Below the pieces are notes generated by a model. The model did no database searches, had not been told where the DNA came from, and saw only the letters and a program-made list of their open reading frames with translations. DNA of 64,000 nucleotides, taken from positions 1,488,001 to 1,552,000 of the forward strand of contig JAMWFC010000090.1 in NCBI GenBank assembly GCA_027475525.1, written 5' to 3'. Origin of the DNA: Macrolepiota albuminosa (taxonomy: Eukaryota > Basidiomycota > Agaricomycetes > Agaricales > Agaricaceae). Below are positions 1 to 12,074 of this stretch, piece by piece. Numbering within the stretch: position 1 is the stretch's first letter; each line of letters starts with the position of its first letter. The position numbers and the translations under genes were made by a program.

Positions 1-646
1 TTTGAGCTATGATGTAATGTTAGTTCAGGTGACCATATTGATGGTTGCTTCATATGTAACTTGTTTTGTACTCGTGCGTTGATTTCAACGATGATATTGT
101 CTGTGTACAGTGCCTGGCTATTAGTCCGTATATTGCTCGTTGTTTTAAAACATGTGTCGTTCACAAGGTATGCATGTATCTAATTTGGCACAACATCTCT
201 CATGTATGGTTGATAGGGGGCCTACAGTAATTCAACATGTGCGCTCTCAATACCTATGTGTTCTGTCGAACGCCAAGCAATGCTCGATCTATGATACTGA
301 GCAATGCTCGATCCATGACACTGAACGATGCTATCATACCTATACAGAATGGCATACTACCATATGGATTGATACAAACACAAATCAGTGTACATGTTTT
401 CTTGCGATTCGAGACTCTATGGGCACCAGGACACACACATATTGGATATTTCCCTTTTTTAGGGTCAACATACCTAATCGGTGCTATGTTTTTTGTCGGT
501 TTTATATGCTCTGGTTATATTATTGTAGAGTTTTGACTGTTTCTGCGACGTTCAAACGATGCAGGATAACGCGACTTTTTGTGATGTGATCCCTCATGTC
601 CCGTCATGATTTTCTAGCGTGCCTGCGTTGATGCCACCTAGGTCCT
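1..646. other. No supported gene; sequence upstream of the Helitron
   Basis: I see no recognisable coding signal. Open frames of up to about 145 codons exist, but they show no motif and no fungal intron pattern. A short imperfect direct repeat (a CAATGCTCGATC-type unit) lies near 278-315. The Helitron's 5' end probably falls here or before the window, because its first recognisable coding sequence starts close to 650, but I could not fix a TC terminus. Confidence 0.4.
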
Positions 647-1681
647 ATGTTGTGTAACCACGCGATGAGGAACAATGTATGTAATGTTGCATTTGCTATC
701 GAAACTTTACTGCGTGGATACCGTTTGCCTGATACGTGGCCTTGTTTGGACCAACACGTCGTTATTAGCTCAACCCTTTCTGCAGTAAAATCGTTTGTGG
801 TATCTGGGCTTAGAATATTAGAGTATTCGCATCTATCTGCGTGTAGAGCTTACCGTAGGAGTAGTCGATTGTCCACACGCAAGTCCCTTGGACGTCAAAG
901 ATCGCTTTGTAAACCTAAACGTGTCCTCAGACCTATAGGCGGTGGTAAAACTTATGCGTTCTCCTTTGCACAAGTAGATACGTACATCGACGCGAGTCAG
1001 GGCAAACACAACCCGCGGCACGTATTCAAATTCATCAATCATGCAGATGATGTTGGTTTGCTGTCGTACCCGATTACTGCAGGGTACGTGCATGCTAGGC
1101 TGCCTTTGTCTACCCTTTCACAACATCTCACGTTGAAGCAGCTACGATCCGTAGCGCGTATACATGGGATTGCGCTCCCTAAGCATTTTAGAGCGTCACA
1201 TCCAAGTGATTTGTTTAATTCTCACAGTTGCTCAAAATGTGTTAGTTGGTCTACTGTATTGACGGCTGATCTCAGTTCACAAGCAAGAAACACGCTGAGA
1301 CGCTCCGTGGTGCGTAATCAAAAGCATGAAGTTGTTCTTGAGGCAGATGTTTGGGGCCCTGACAAGCCCGAATTTCCTCCTGCGCCTCTTACACCAAGCC
1401 TAACTACTCAAATCATACGCAACTTTTGCAACGAAACAGGTCCAGCACAATTAGAAGAAAGCGGTTGCGCTGTTTGTGGTTTGCTGCGCCCAGTTAAGGA
1501 TATGCATACTCTAAAAAGTATGAAAGGGTTTCTCAGTGTGTTATCTGCCAAAGGAGTTACCAGAGTGGAGAGGCGTTCAGGAACGGAATCTGTGAGAGAA
1601 ATAAAAGGCCCGGTGTTGGATCATAGATGCAATTCTGTCTGTTCAGAGTGCAGGATCCCATTGTTGAAGGGCAAAGTTTAA
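647..1681 (+). pseudogene. Helitron polyprotein, N-terminal segment (DUF6570-like)
   Basis: This is the amino-terminal part of the Helitron protein. Around 1460-1680 it carries the Cys pattern CAVCGLL..., the segment GVTRVERRSGTES and a further CNSVCSEC pair, which matches the DUF6570-type domain preceding Rep in fungal Helitrons. Further upstream (about 1215-1270) a CSKCVSWST segment may be another metal-binding pair. The frame ends in a TAA at 1679, but homology continues at once in another frame (KYALANGFWIGAVP from 1680), so a one- or two-base indel separates it from the Rep segment. The first ATG at 647 is arbitrary; the true start may be upstream. Confidence 0.7.
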
Positions 1682-3992
1682 GTATGCACTTGCAAACGGT
1701 TTTTGGATTGGTGCTGTTCCAGTTGTTTTATCCCGTTTAAATTGGGTTGAACAGCTCCTTGTCGCCAAAGTACGTAGGTCTCTCTGTTTCACACACGTGT
1801 CGTCCTCGGGTCTCAGCAAAATGAACGCACATTTGATTGCTTTTGAATCTCCCGTTGAAAAGGTTTACCATGTACTGCCTCCTCCGAGGGCTGACATGGA
1901 TGATGTTTTAGCTATTCTATTTACAGGGCCTTGTCAGCCTACTGGGGAAGATCTCAAACGATTGCCTTTGCTCGTCCACCGAAACGCTGTGAAGCAGGCA
2001 TTGGAATGGCTCAAGCTTAATCATTCTGCTTATACGGACATTGAAATATGCGATAGCAATCTTGACGACTATCCAGAAGATACACCACCAGTAAAGATCG
2101 TTTACAAAGAGTCTCTGGAGGAAAACAGAACAGTTGACCCTGCCGTTTACAAAGTTGATGGAGATAATGGGGTATCAGCCGGGGATTGTCCTTTTGTCGT
2201 GCATGGACTGACGGGTGAGAGCCTATCAGCAAAAACAAAAGATGAGCTTAAAGGTATTGCTTTAAAGCACTGGCACTCCAATGGCAAAGCACTGCTAGTT
2301 GGACATTCATCCCGTCCGGTTAATTGGATGAAGGACGCAACTGTTTATCCTCAAATGTTTCCCTGGTTGTTTCCGTATGGCTTTGGGGGTCCAGGCTGTG
2401 TAAAAGGCTGTATCTCTGTTAAGGTTCACAAAGGCAATCTCCTCATGTATCATAATAAGCGGTTCCAGAGAGATACTGGCTTTCCCTTTGCAGCATTCAG
2501 TCACGAGCAGATCAGAGCCGCAACTACAGGGGGGTTTCTGGCGATTGAAAGAAACGACTTTGCTCATATTGCTGAACGCATAGCAAGTCTTGACGTGGAA
2601 TTACTCAGAAGTATGGCTGATCGTATGGCCAAAGGCGAGATTATCAAGCCCACGAACCAGGAGGAACAGAAATGTTTCAAAGTTATTGAAGACGTTGATG
2701 CTGTGTCGGGCCAGATTGATGGGTCTCCAATAACAAAAAAGCATATGAGAAACGAGATATGGTCATTAGTGATTGACAAAGGCGCGTCTTCTTGGTTTAT
2801 AACATTGTCGCCTGTGGATATCAGACACCCTATATGTCTGTACTATGCCAGTGATAATATAAAGTTTGAACCTGATATATTATTACCTTCTGACACTGCA
2901 TATCGACTTATTGCACGTAATCCTGTTGCAGGGGCCAGATTCTTTCATTTTATGGTGTCTGCTTTCATAAAGCACGTATTGGGTGTTGATACTGAACACG
3001 AAGGCTTGTACAGTCACACGTCTGCATACTACGGGACAGTCAAGCAGCAAGGTAGACTTACCTTGCATCTGCATATGCTCCTTTGGCTTTATGGAAGTCT
3101 ATCACCTGAGGAAGCTCGTCGGAAAATCATGGACCCCTCATCTGATTTTCAGAGGGCCCTAGTGGAATATCTGGAATCTGCCTTCACCGGCGACTTCCTT
3201 ACTGGGACAATGGACGAAGTAATAGATAACATTGAAAAATCCAAGAAGATGCCAGAATATATTGATTCCACGCGGACGATGCCCCAGCCCCCTCCTCCCG
3301 ATCATTTGTGTTTGAGTAAACAAGAAACTTCAATCAACAAACTCTCAGTACCAACAGCCCGTGATGCTTCTACGGACAATATACCCGATGCTGGTCAATC
3401 TGACCCTCAGGCACTGCCCCAGGAGTGTGTCGGATGTGAGGAGACATCTAATTGGTGGACTCAATTCCGTAACACTGTAGATGACATTGTATTTAGGTCA
3501 AATGTGCATACCTGCCATACATCATATAAGAAGGACGGAAGTAAAAAATTAGGCAAAGAGAATAAAGGGTGTCTAGACAACAAATGGGGCAGATGTAAGG
3601 CTTGGTTTCCCAAAGAACTCTTCCAACAGACTGAAGTTGACCCTCTAACAGGTGCGCTCAATATGCGTAAAGTGGAACCATGGCTGAACACATTCACCGC
3701 ATCTTTGAGTTATTTGTTTAGATGCAACACTGATGTAACTAGTCTTCGTTCGGGAACGGCGGTCAGGGGTGTCCTTTTATATGTCACTAAATATATAACT
3801 AAATCATCGCTTAAAACATACACAGCATTTGAGGCTGTTGGCACAGTGCTCACAAAATACCAAGATATTGTTAATGGACCTCTCCCACAGCAAGAAAAAG
3901 CAAGGTCTCTCATGACAAAAATGGCTAATGTAATGAGTGCAAAGTCAGAAATGGGTTCCTCCCACAGCAAGAAAAAGCAAGGTCTCTCATGA
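1680..3992 (+). pseudogene. Helitron Rep (HUH/Tyr nuclease) segment
   Basis: This segment encodes the replication initiator that nicks and joins DNA during rolling-circle transposition. It opens with the rest of the DUF6570-like region (about 1680-2200). It then has the Helitron_like_N region, with the HUH metal-binding motif LTLHLHMLLWL near 3055-3090 and the catalytic tyrosine motif YVTKYITKS near 3778-3803. A proline-rich, variable insert lies near 3280-3420. The reading frame is lost inside a perfect 77-bp tandem duplication (3882-4035), so the apparent stop at 3990 is secondary. Both Rep signature motifs look intact, so loss of function comes from frame breaks, not motif decay. Confidence 0.8.
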
Positions 3993-4035
3993 CAAAAATG
4001 GCTAATGTAATGAGTGCAAAGTCAGAAATGGGTTC
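3882..4035. repeat. Perfect 77-bp tandem duplication no. 1
   Basis: Positions 3882-3958 are repeated base for base at 3959-4035. The period is 77, not a multiple of three, so the duplication shifts the Helitron frame. It is the first of five unrelated duplications in this window with exactly this period (also 13372, 35118, 42812 and 46902). Confidence 0.95.
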
Positions 4036-4082
4036 CCGATGATATGTATGTACCTTCTTGGTAAGCCCCCATTCATTACACT

Positions 4083-4685
4083 GACCATAAATTCACCAAT
4101 CTTCATTGGCCCAGCTTTGTCCGCGAGGTCAAACATGCTTGGCCCGACGATCAGCCAACTGACAGTTCATACAGATCTGACAAAATAGCAATCATCAGAA
4201 AGAAAGGCCGAGTGGTGGGACTATCTCCTGTGTTTGACTACATATACCGTGGCATAGAATTGCGCAACATGACATTGTACGAATGGGCTTCTAGATGCGA
4301 ACGAGTAAAATCAACTCGTAGAGGGAACAAAAGTTGCAAGTCTAAATCGGCCAACACGCTGACCGTCAACTTTACAGACGATCATCCCTTGTCGGACTCC
4401 CATGCTACCCTTGTATATCCGCCAGGGCAGAAGCGCGTGCCCAATTTCATTGGTCCTACTCTTCCAAGGCGTGATAAAGGGGATAGAGACGAATACTGCA
4501 TCACAATGCTTACCTTATTCAAGCCTTGGTGTTCAGGTGCTGATTTAAAAAACAAGTATGATTTATGGAGCACAGCATTTGACAACCATCATTTTACCAA
4601 AAGGCAACTGTGTCTTATGGCGAATATGAATATTAAGTATGAGTGTTTGGATGCCTGTGATGATTTCTATGCACAGTTGAAGTGA
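4083..4685 (+). pseudogene. Helitron Rep C-terminal/linker segment
   Basis: Reading continues from HYTDHKFTNLHWPSFVREV (about 4075-4130) through VGLSPVFDYIYRG and MTLYEWASRCERV to QLK at 4682, which is the region between Rep and helicase in fungal Helitrons. The segment just before it (MICMYLLG, about 4039-4065) lies in a different frame, so one more small indel or a short intron lies near 4060-4080. The frame stops at a TGA (4683-4685), and the very next codons continue the same polyprotein, so that stop interrupts the protein and is not its natural end. Confidence 0.7.
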
Positions 4686-7550
4686 GGCGGTGTGGCATTC
4701 CCGGGAATGGACAATTCAGTTTCCAATGTCAGAGATATCAAACAAAAGGATCATATGGACGACAAAGATAACGGACAACCTGAGGACTACAGGATAGACC
4801 TTGACTGTAGTAATGAGCTTGGCAAAACCGAACTAAAACGTCGGAGAGATATGGCTATTATGACTTCCACCATGACGAGCCTGAATTGGGATAAGCCTGT
4901 AATGGGCCAAACCTCCCCTGTTACAACGAAGCATTCACCTTCTGTGTCAGACATGCCCAGTACTTACTGGAGACATAAGGTCAGTGAAACTCGTGCGTCC
5001 ATACTAAAAGATAGGCAAAAAGACATGTCGTCTGTTCGTGAACAGCATGTTGGAAGATCAGACAAACAAAACAAGCCAGGCATTGTGGAAGTATGTGATC
5101 GTAGTTTCCTAGAGAAAAAACATTTGAATATCAAATGGGAACCCACTATATCTGAAATTACTACCAGTTTCAATCTCAATGAGGAACAAACCAGAGCATT
5201 TAGAATAGTGGCTAACCACGCTGCCACTTCTAACCCCGAACAGTTGAGAATGTATATGGGGGGTATGGGGGGCACCGGGAAAACACAGGTGCTTAAGGCG
5301 CTGTCCCAATACTTTGCAGCCCGTGGAGAATCTCATAGGTTTGCAGTGGTTGCTCCTACCGGCACCGCAGCATCATTGTTAGGTGGATCGACTTACCATT
5401 ATCTGTTTGGAATTAATGATATGGTACGTGACTCTCCAGCACAACTGGCTCAAGTAAAGTCATGCCTTATTGGGGTGCAATATGTATTTTTTGATGAAGT
5501 GTCCATGTTGTCTTGCAGGGATATGTACAAGATATCAGCACGCCTTGCTCAGATTACAGGTCTGTCGCACCTCCCTTTTGGTGGTATGAACATGGTGTTT
5601 GCTGGTGATTTTGCTCAGCTGCCACCAGTAACTGGCCATGAGAATGCAGCGCTGTACAGTCGCAGTGTGGGTATGTGATCTATAGATCTGAATGAACAAA
5701 AGGCTGCATTGGGTAAAGCAGTTTGGCACCAGGTTACTACAGTAGTCATATTGAGACAGAATATGAGACAGACAATGCAAAGTCCAGACGACAAATCCTT
5801 TAGAACGGCCCTCGCTAACATGAGGTATCGAGCATGCACCAAAGACGATATCCAGTTCCTGGAGTCTCGGTGAGTCTCCAATCTTTCAGACTCCTCGCTT
5901 CTCAATGATGACTTCCGTAATGTGTCTATCATAACAGCACACAACATAGATAAAGATGCTGTCAATGTGGTTGGAAGTAGCAGATTTGCCCTGGAGAGTG
6001 GACTCGAGCTGACAGATTTCTTTAGCGAAGATACTGTACTTGACAAGGGTGACGAGAGCACATGCCAAGGTAAAGGTCGAGGAGCATCAGGTAGAAACAG
6101 AGTTCCTCTACACTCCTCTATTCAGAATATTCTATGGGAGCAGCCTCCGTCATCCACATCTGGTCAAGTTGCAGGCAAACTGTCGCTATGCGTCGACTTA
6201 CCTATTATCATTAAGACTAACATTGCCACCGAGCTCTGTATCACAAATGGTCAAGAAGGTTACGTATATGGATGGAAGTCATGTATGGGTTCTGTTGGTC
6301 AACGTATGATAGACACGCTGTTTGTAAAACTGAAGAATCCACCGCATCACGTACAAATAGAAGGTCTTCCTGAAGACGTAGTACCAATAACTAGAAGCAC
6401 TGTTTCGACTGAATGCAGTCTACCTAACGACCAAAAGATTACAATTTCGCGATCACAAATCAAAATACTCGTCAACTATGCTATAACCGATTATGCTAGC
6501 CAAGGGAAGACTAGGCCTTTTAATCCTGTTGACTTGTTCAAATGTCAATCCCATCAGGCTTACTATACAGCACTGTCCCGAAGCGCTACTGCAGCCGGCA
6601 CTATTATAATACGTGGATTTGACAGAACCGTCATTCAAGGAAAAGCAACTGGCGCACTACGTCAGGAGTTCCGGGATTTAGAGTTGCTGGATGAGATAAC
6701 AAGGCTGAGGTATGTAGGGAAGCTGCCAAAGGGTTTCCATGACGCTCCAAGACGGTCCAATTTGATAGCATTGTTTAGACAATGCAAAAGTGACACATAC
6801 TTTCCTCCTCATTTGCATCCGTCCCTGAGATGGGGTAAAAACAATCAATTTGATGATTCAGGGTACATAGATATCAATTGGCATATAATATCAAGAGAGA
6901 GGCCGCTACAAGAAAGGCCATTGCCCAAAAACACTTTCATCCCTGCCAGAGGGGCCAAGGTATACAAGGATCCATGCAGCACAGGAAAACGGAAGATGCA
7001 GGAAGACATTGAGCATGGTCCAAGCAAACGCCAACGGTTGAGTCATGCAGATAGTCTGTCTATTTTGCAAGGTACTTGTCCCCCCTTTGCCTGTTCATGG
7101 AAGCTGAACAGTTGCGCATACGATTCTGTATTGTCTATTATATACAATTTATGGCGAGAAGATCCTCTAGAATGGTCTCAAAAGCTTAGTGCATTGAGCC
7201 CGCATCTAAACAAACATCTAGTGAAGGATTTCCATAGTATCGCCCCGGGAGATCATGAGGCCCTTGAGGAGACCAGGGAATGGCTTCGGACCAAGCTGTC
7301 TCAGAGGAATCACAGAGAGTTCCCGTTTGGTGAATACACGTCTGTACACTCTTTGATTAACGAACTATCTGTCAACGTGTCAGATGTGCTTGATTCGTTT
7401 ATGGTCTGTCCAGCTCACCATGCCACGGCCCGTCGGAGAGTGAAATCAAAATCAGTAATGATCATACTGACGCCAGGAAGACCATCCATTCGTGAGCATG
7501 TTGATGACTTTTGGTGCTATACAAGCACAAGGTGTGATTCATGTGCGAGA
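4686..7550 (+). pseudogene. Helitron PIF1-like DNA helicase segment
   Basis: This is a superfamily-1B 5'-3' helicase of the PIF1/RRM3 type, the second enzymatic module of a Helitron. Walker A is GGMGGTGKTQ (about 5258-5290), motif II is FFDEVSMLS (about 5488-5514), motif III is FAGDFAQLPP (about 5599-5628), and the C-terminal motif YASQGKTRPF...YTALSRSATAAGT lies near 6490-6600. The frame is unbroken in sense from 4686 to 7550 except for TGA codons at 5676-5678 and 5871-5873. Between these two stops the conserved GKAVWHQVTTVVILRQNMRQ block reads through cleanly. Each stop is one C-to-T change away from CGA (Arg). Confidence 0.85.
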
Positions 7551-7877
7551 TGACTAATCAAGGTTTCTCAGTTTCTGATGGCCCCTCTGATTATCTATTT
7601 CAATATATCAAGTGTATCAGTCGACGTGGATAAGAGGCTTGAAATCACGACCATTGATTCTTCGAGGGTGAGTAAGTACACACTAAAAGGAGTTATATAT
7701 TTTGGCAACTCTCATTTTTCAAGCCGCTACGTATCTTCATCTAACAAATCTTGGCATCATGACGGATTGACAACTGGATATAAAATGATAAAGGAAAGTG
7801 AATCTATGAGCTTGATTGATATGTCAAAGTGCAATTCCAGGACAGCCACGTTGGCTGTATACATCAGGAGAGATTGA
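7070..7877 (+). pseudogene. Ubiquitin-specific-protease-like C-terminal domain of the Helitron protein
   Basis: Downstream of the helicase a stretch begins CPPFACSWKLNSCAYDSVL (about 7078-7131). Its N-x-C-A-Y-D-S core resembles the cysteine box of USP/UCH-type peptidases. After a CxxC pair (CDSCAR, about 7533-7550), and across an in-frame TGA at 7551, comes a segment with VIYFGNSHFSSRYVSSSNKS and then WHHDG (about 7693-7762), which looks like a USP histidine box. Known families place the Cys box at the start and the His box near the end of one domain, which fits the order here. The assignment is by motif only; a different papain-fold protease is possible. Overlap with the helicase entry reflects the shared polyprotein. 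Confidence 0.5.
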
Positions 7878-7907
7878 TCACGTCAATGGAAGTGGTAGAT
7901 TACGTAA

Positions 7908-8012
7908 ACGACTGCTGGAGCATCAGCTTACATAACCTATTGATGGAGCATCAGCTTACATAAACTGTTGCTGTAGTGTCAGCTTACATAAACCGCTGCT
8001 GGAGCAGCTTAC
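7908..8012. repeat. 28-29-bp degenerate tandem repeats downstream of the Helitron
   Basis: Three and a half copies of a unit with core CAGCTTACATAAAC preceded by GCTGGAG or a variant. The last unit contains a perfect short hairpin (GCTGCT/AGCAGC, 7995-8008). These could be subterminal repeats of the Helitron, or simple local duplication. Confidence 0.7.
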
Positions 8013-8235
8013 AACAGCAGGTTACTCTAGCGTGACATAAATATTGGATCAAGCGTTTTTACCGTCTTCTGCGCGGTAAACAATTTACCAATCTTATTTG
8101 TTTCAGACACTGGATGTTGTACCGTCTTGTTTGATGGTATACATGATAATTGGACAAACGGACTAAAAAAAGGCGGCGACATAAACTACAACAAATAACA
8201 AACGCTACGCTACGACCGTCGGATTCGCTTAGCAG

Positions 8236-11200
8236 CTAGATTAAGCGAATGAGTACAATATCGACACCTGTACTGAGCAACTTACCAGGCCTGTCTGATG
8301 ATTCGTCTTCACTGCTTGAGCTACTCGATTTATCACTTGCTTGGCTGGGACTACGGGGCGTATCTGTAGGAGCAAGAACAGGAGATTCGGGGGGGGTGTC
8401 ACTGATATAACCGGCCTCGGGGCAGGCATTGTAAGTTTTTAATTCATCGACAGAAAATTCGACCCAGCAAGACAAGTCAGCGTCTTCTTCGCGTCGGGGA
8501 TTGAAATTTGTGAGTGTGACGCCGAGTTGGCGTGCAATCGTGGAATCCCGCCAAACATAACCATTGATGTACGGATAAGCTGAGGAAGTATGAAAAAATG
8601 TCAGAACTTATATGCGGAAAACACTCACAGAAGTCAACTGTTGGAACTTTGTGAATAATGTATTGGCTGCCCCTCCAGGCAAACATTAATTCAGCAGGAT
8701 CGACATCGGAAGCACCAAGACGCAGACAGACAAGGGTGTACGCCTTCCAGGCAGGTCCATCATGGAGGACGGATTGGATATTGATACAAGTTGTTGACGG
8801 GGGTGTATCTGCGTCAGAACCGCGTATATGATTCAGCCATGCGATTTTTTTGTAGTGCATAAGTACACAAGCATGGATAGCCAGGAACCAAGACAATATG
8901 TGTTCAAGCGCAGGCAGACCCGTTATGATACTGCTATTGGACTCGCTTTCGAGTTCGTGATTGGAGAAGAACCAGTACATCAGCCTTTGTGCGCGGACCC
9001 AGTTTTTTACAGACACCTCAAAGGATTGAAGATCGCCGTTCCAAGCATGGTCTGAAGGCGCAAGTGCATCATGCAAATCAAAATAGTTGCATAAATGAAG
9101 AAGTATCAGCACGCCGTCCCATGAGTTTGTGTTCAGAACATGACCATTGTCGTAATCTGCACATACGTGAATGATATAAACAGATGTGACGATGACTTCA
9201 CGTACTGTGATCGGTCACCGAATCGATGAGAACAAGGACGAAATACTTGAGGAGGCGCATCAGCACCGTGTCTGATGCGGGACCGTGGTCCGTGTTGGAT
9301 ATTGATGTCGAAGCAATGTAATGGTGATACAAGCCGATTATTGAGGCAGCGAGAGTCGATGTATTGTAGAAATGACCCCCACAGCATATTGTAGGTATTG
9401 GAGTAACTACGGCATGAGGCAAGCACAGGCACATGATGCTGTAATAATACATTATCAGTAAATAATACAAGGAAAAGAAATAATCAGTTGACAAACAGCA
9501 TGGAACCCGGCTGCAGAACAAGGAGCTCAACGTCCCACTTTTCATCGTTTGGCTTTCTGGTGTAGAAATCATTAACGTAAAGGTCCCATGCTCTGAAGTC
9601 ATTGTAATTTCCAGATTTGGGCGCCGCCACGAACCACAACTTTGCGCCAGTCTCGATGAAGACGAACATAGCAAAACCATTGGCGTTGATGTGCCAGTAA
9701 TGGTGGGTGCCACTGGTGGAAGCAAGATTCCATCACATATCGGAAATTGGATAAAAATCATCCACTTTATAGTACCCGTGACCTTGAACTTTTCCCCAGA
9801 CAGCCGAGTCGCTCGAGAACGGGAGGCGTGGGAAAGTTTCTAGGGAGGCAGGGATATCCAAAGCACTTAATGATCTTGGGTACGAAGATTCTAGCGTCCT
9901 TAGAAGATCCCGAGGTGTCGCATGCTTTAAACGCTCGGTACCAGATATGGTGAAATCTGTGGGAAAAGGAATTAAAATTAAAGATAATAAAAATGTTACA
10001 AAGGAGCTTGAGCGTACCATGCACCTGGATAACATTGTCCAAGACGCATACGTCTGATAAGGAGCATGCATTGAAACCTGGGTCAATATGCTGGTCCCCA
10101 ATGACAAGAATACAAGGATGCGATGTTAAGGTTTTGGAGAGAGCAAGTGAAGAGGAAGAGTGATACTTGGTTTGAGTCATCACCTTCACAGATGAGGGTC
10201 GAACCCGATGGGCAACAGATGCGGCATACAATCTGCGAAACCAAACAAGGTCCCTGTCGAGCTACAGAGCAGTGAATGGAAGGCTACTAGAACGGAATAG
10301 AATATATACGCACATGAAATCTTGGTGTGTATTCAAACAGCCCATCGCCGCCAGACAATGGTATATGTACGGTGTCCCCTTCACGGAGAATCCATGGTTC
10401 TGAGAGATCAAGACAATTCGGAGCTTTGACGGTATGGCTATCCTCATCATCCTAAACCCAGAATCACAGCCAGTTGATCAATGCATAGACAGTAACTCAC
10501 CGTAGACTCAAGGGTCAGGTCAATGTAACCCCAATCCGTCTCAACATTTTCAAGGGGTGAAGCAACCGCCGTTCCCTCAGTGGAGTCATTGGAGGAATTG
10601 CTATTGTTATCTGAGTCCATCGTGGAAGGCTCGCTAGCGCTATCAGAGTCTACATGAGCCTTACTCGTGTAGTTTTGTTTCCTCTTCCTAGGTGTCAAGG
10701 GTGCCATATTACGTCGCTTGTTTTTGGCCACAATACGTGCTGACTTTCTCCGCTTTCCTTTCAAAGTCTTAGCGGAGCCGACAGTCACCACCAGGTTGGA
10801 AGTAGGCAAATCGTCATTAACTGCTGTCTCGGAGGCGTTGTCTAAAGTTAGTGAACCAATACCAGTAACTACGGGTGTCACCTGTTCTCCATCCGGTACA
10901 TCTGTCCTGGGAATAAATGCCCCAGTAGCAGGTGCTGTATTGGAATTAGTATGCTCACGGGCACCTGCAGGGAAATCCTCAATGTCACAATTCGAAACGT
11001 CAGGTGCCACGTCCATGGGGTCCGGTTCAGGGGAATCCTCAACTTCACGATTCGAAATAACGGGCGACACATCCATAGCGTCATCCAAGGCATGGATGGT
11101 ATTCGGAGAGGAAGGGACATCGGTTAACTTGTTATAGTTTTTGGATCCCGTGGGGTCTTCCAATGCACGGTCGAGTGCATCTGTACAAGGGGATGGGTCA

Positions 11201-12074
11201 AGACGGGTATCCTCAGCATTGTTATTGGAGATATCAGGTGACACGTCCATAAGGTCCCCTAAATCTGGAGAAATGGTCGAGTTGTCTGAATTTTCAGGTC
11301 GCGTAGGTGAAGACTGCTCATTACCATGAGGCTTGTCACCGACGGTTGGATGAGGAATATCTATGTGACCTGACGGGCTTGCCGAGCGAATAAGGGGTCC
11401 TGGTAAGTCAACCAATCCAACAAGGAACGGAGCAGGTCCAAACAATGGGCTTGCATCATCATCTTGTTCGGCTTCGTTGCTCGTTGAAGTGGTCAATGCA
11501 GCAATCAAAGGAACACGCAAAGCATCAAGCAGGGGCTTCTTAGAAGGTGAAGGGACAGATACGATTTCAATCCAAGCAGGAGCCGCTTCGTTGATTTGAT
11601 CAGTTAAGGTATTCAAGGCAGATGACAGCTCGGTTAGCAGGTCACCACCCTGAGCTGCCGAGAACAACACTCTCCACAATGCTCGATCCGCCTCGACGAC
11701 GATACGTGGACGTTCCAGCCCACCAACATGCCTCCAAAGCTTGAAAAGCAATCAGAGCTGCTCAAACAAAATAAAATATATATATCAATTTACCTGTAGC
11801 AGGGAGTCTTTACCGGTTAGTGTACCATATTCGCGAGGAAGAAGTAACATTAGGGGGGATACGAGTAATGCCAGATAAAGGGAGTTGTGCATAATAGTCG
11901 AGCAACCATATGAACCGGCACCGTCAATGGCACCGCCATGCGTAGTATGGAGGTATTTCAATTGGTCTTGATCGCTAGATCTGCTTTCGCTATACACAAC
12001 AAAGACAATGAGCAGCCATTATAATAAGGTCAAGAAGGGAAATACTCGTCAACAATGATATCTTCGATTGCCAT
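8236..12074 (-). CDS. JmjC-domain-like protein, nine-exon model with one in-frame TGA (possibly a pseudogene)
   Basis: The inferred exons are 12074-12046, 11989-11794, 11739-10501, 10451-10314, 10261-10018, 9956-9493, 9438-9206, 9156-8629 and 8579-8236; the introns are about 50-65 bp with GT/AG ends, and most phases match. The start at 12074 (MAIEDIIVD) is inferred. The long third exon is acidic and low-complexity, with repeats of a DxMDVxPDISN motif and a basic KGKRRKSAR stretch that could be a nuclear signal. Exon 6 holds a JmjC-like fold: HHYWHINANG, then GAKLWFVAAPK, then LLVLQPGSMLFV; exon 7 has PHAVVTP and CCGGHFYNTSTL. JmjC enzymes hold Fe(II) with HxD/E plus a distal His; here the pair is His-x-Asn, so catalysis is doubtful. 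A TGA at 9733-9735 lies in frame between ISDM and WNLAS. The exon 6/7 junction is out of phase in this model and may be wrong. Confidence 0.65.

Larger units (their letters stand above)
647..7877 (+). mobile_element. Decayed Helitron (Rep plus PIF1 helicase type)
   Basis: This rolling-circle transposon is recognised by the order of its domains on one strand: a DUF6570-like Cys-rich region, a Helitron_like_N/HUH Rep domain, a PIF1 superfamily-1B helicase and a C-terminal cysteine-protease-like domain. The polyprotein is broken by frameshifts near 1680 and 4040-4080 and by in-frame TGA codons at 4683, 5676, 5871 and 7551; a 77-bp duplication at 3882-4035 adds another frame change. Frame is otherwise maintained from about 4083 to 7877, so decay is recent or a few breaks are introns or assembly errors. 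The element ends (5' TC, 3' hairpin plus CTRR) could not be assigned with confidence. Confidence 0.85.

Noticed and set aside
152..589. Open frames of up to 145 codons at the window start
   Set aside because: No motif, unusual composition (His/Cys-rich by chance) and alternative overlapping frames; no support as genes.
8021..8035. CTAG about 20 bases after a GCTGCT/AGCAGC hairpin as the Helitron 3' end
   Set aside because: The base following CTAG is C instead of the expected T of an AT target, the hairpin spacing is longer than usual, and the hairpin belongs to a local tandem repeat. Too weak to call a terminus.
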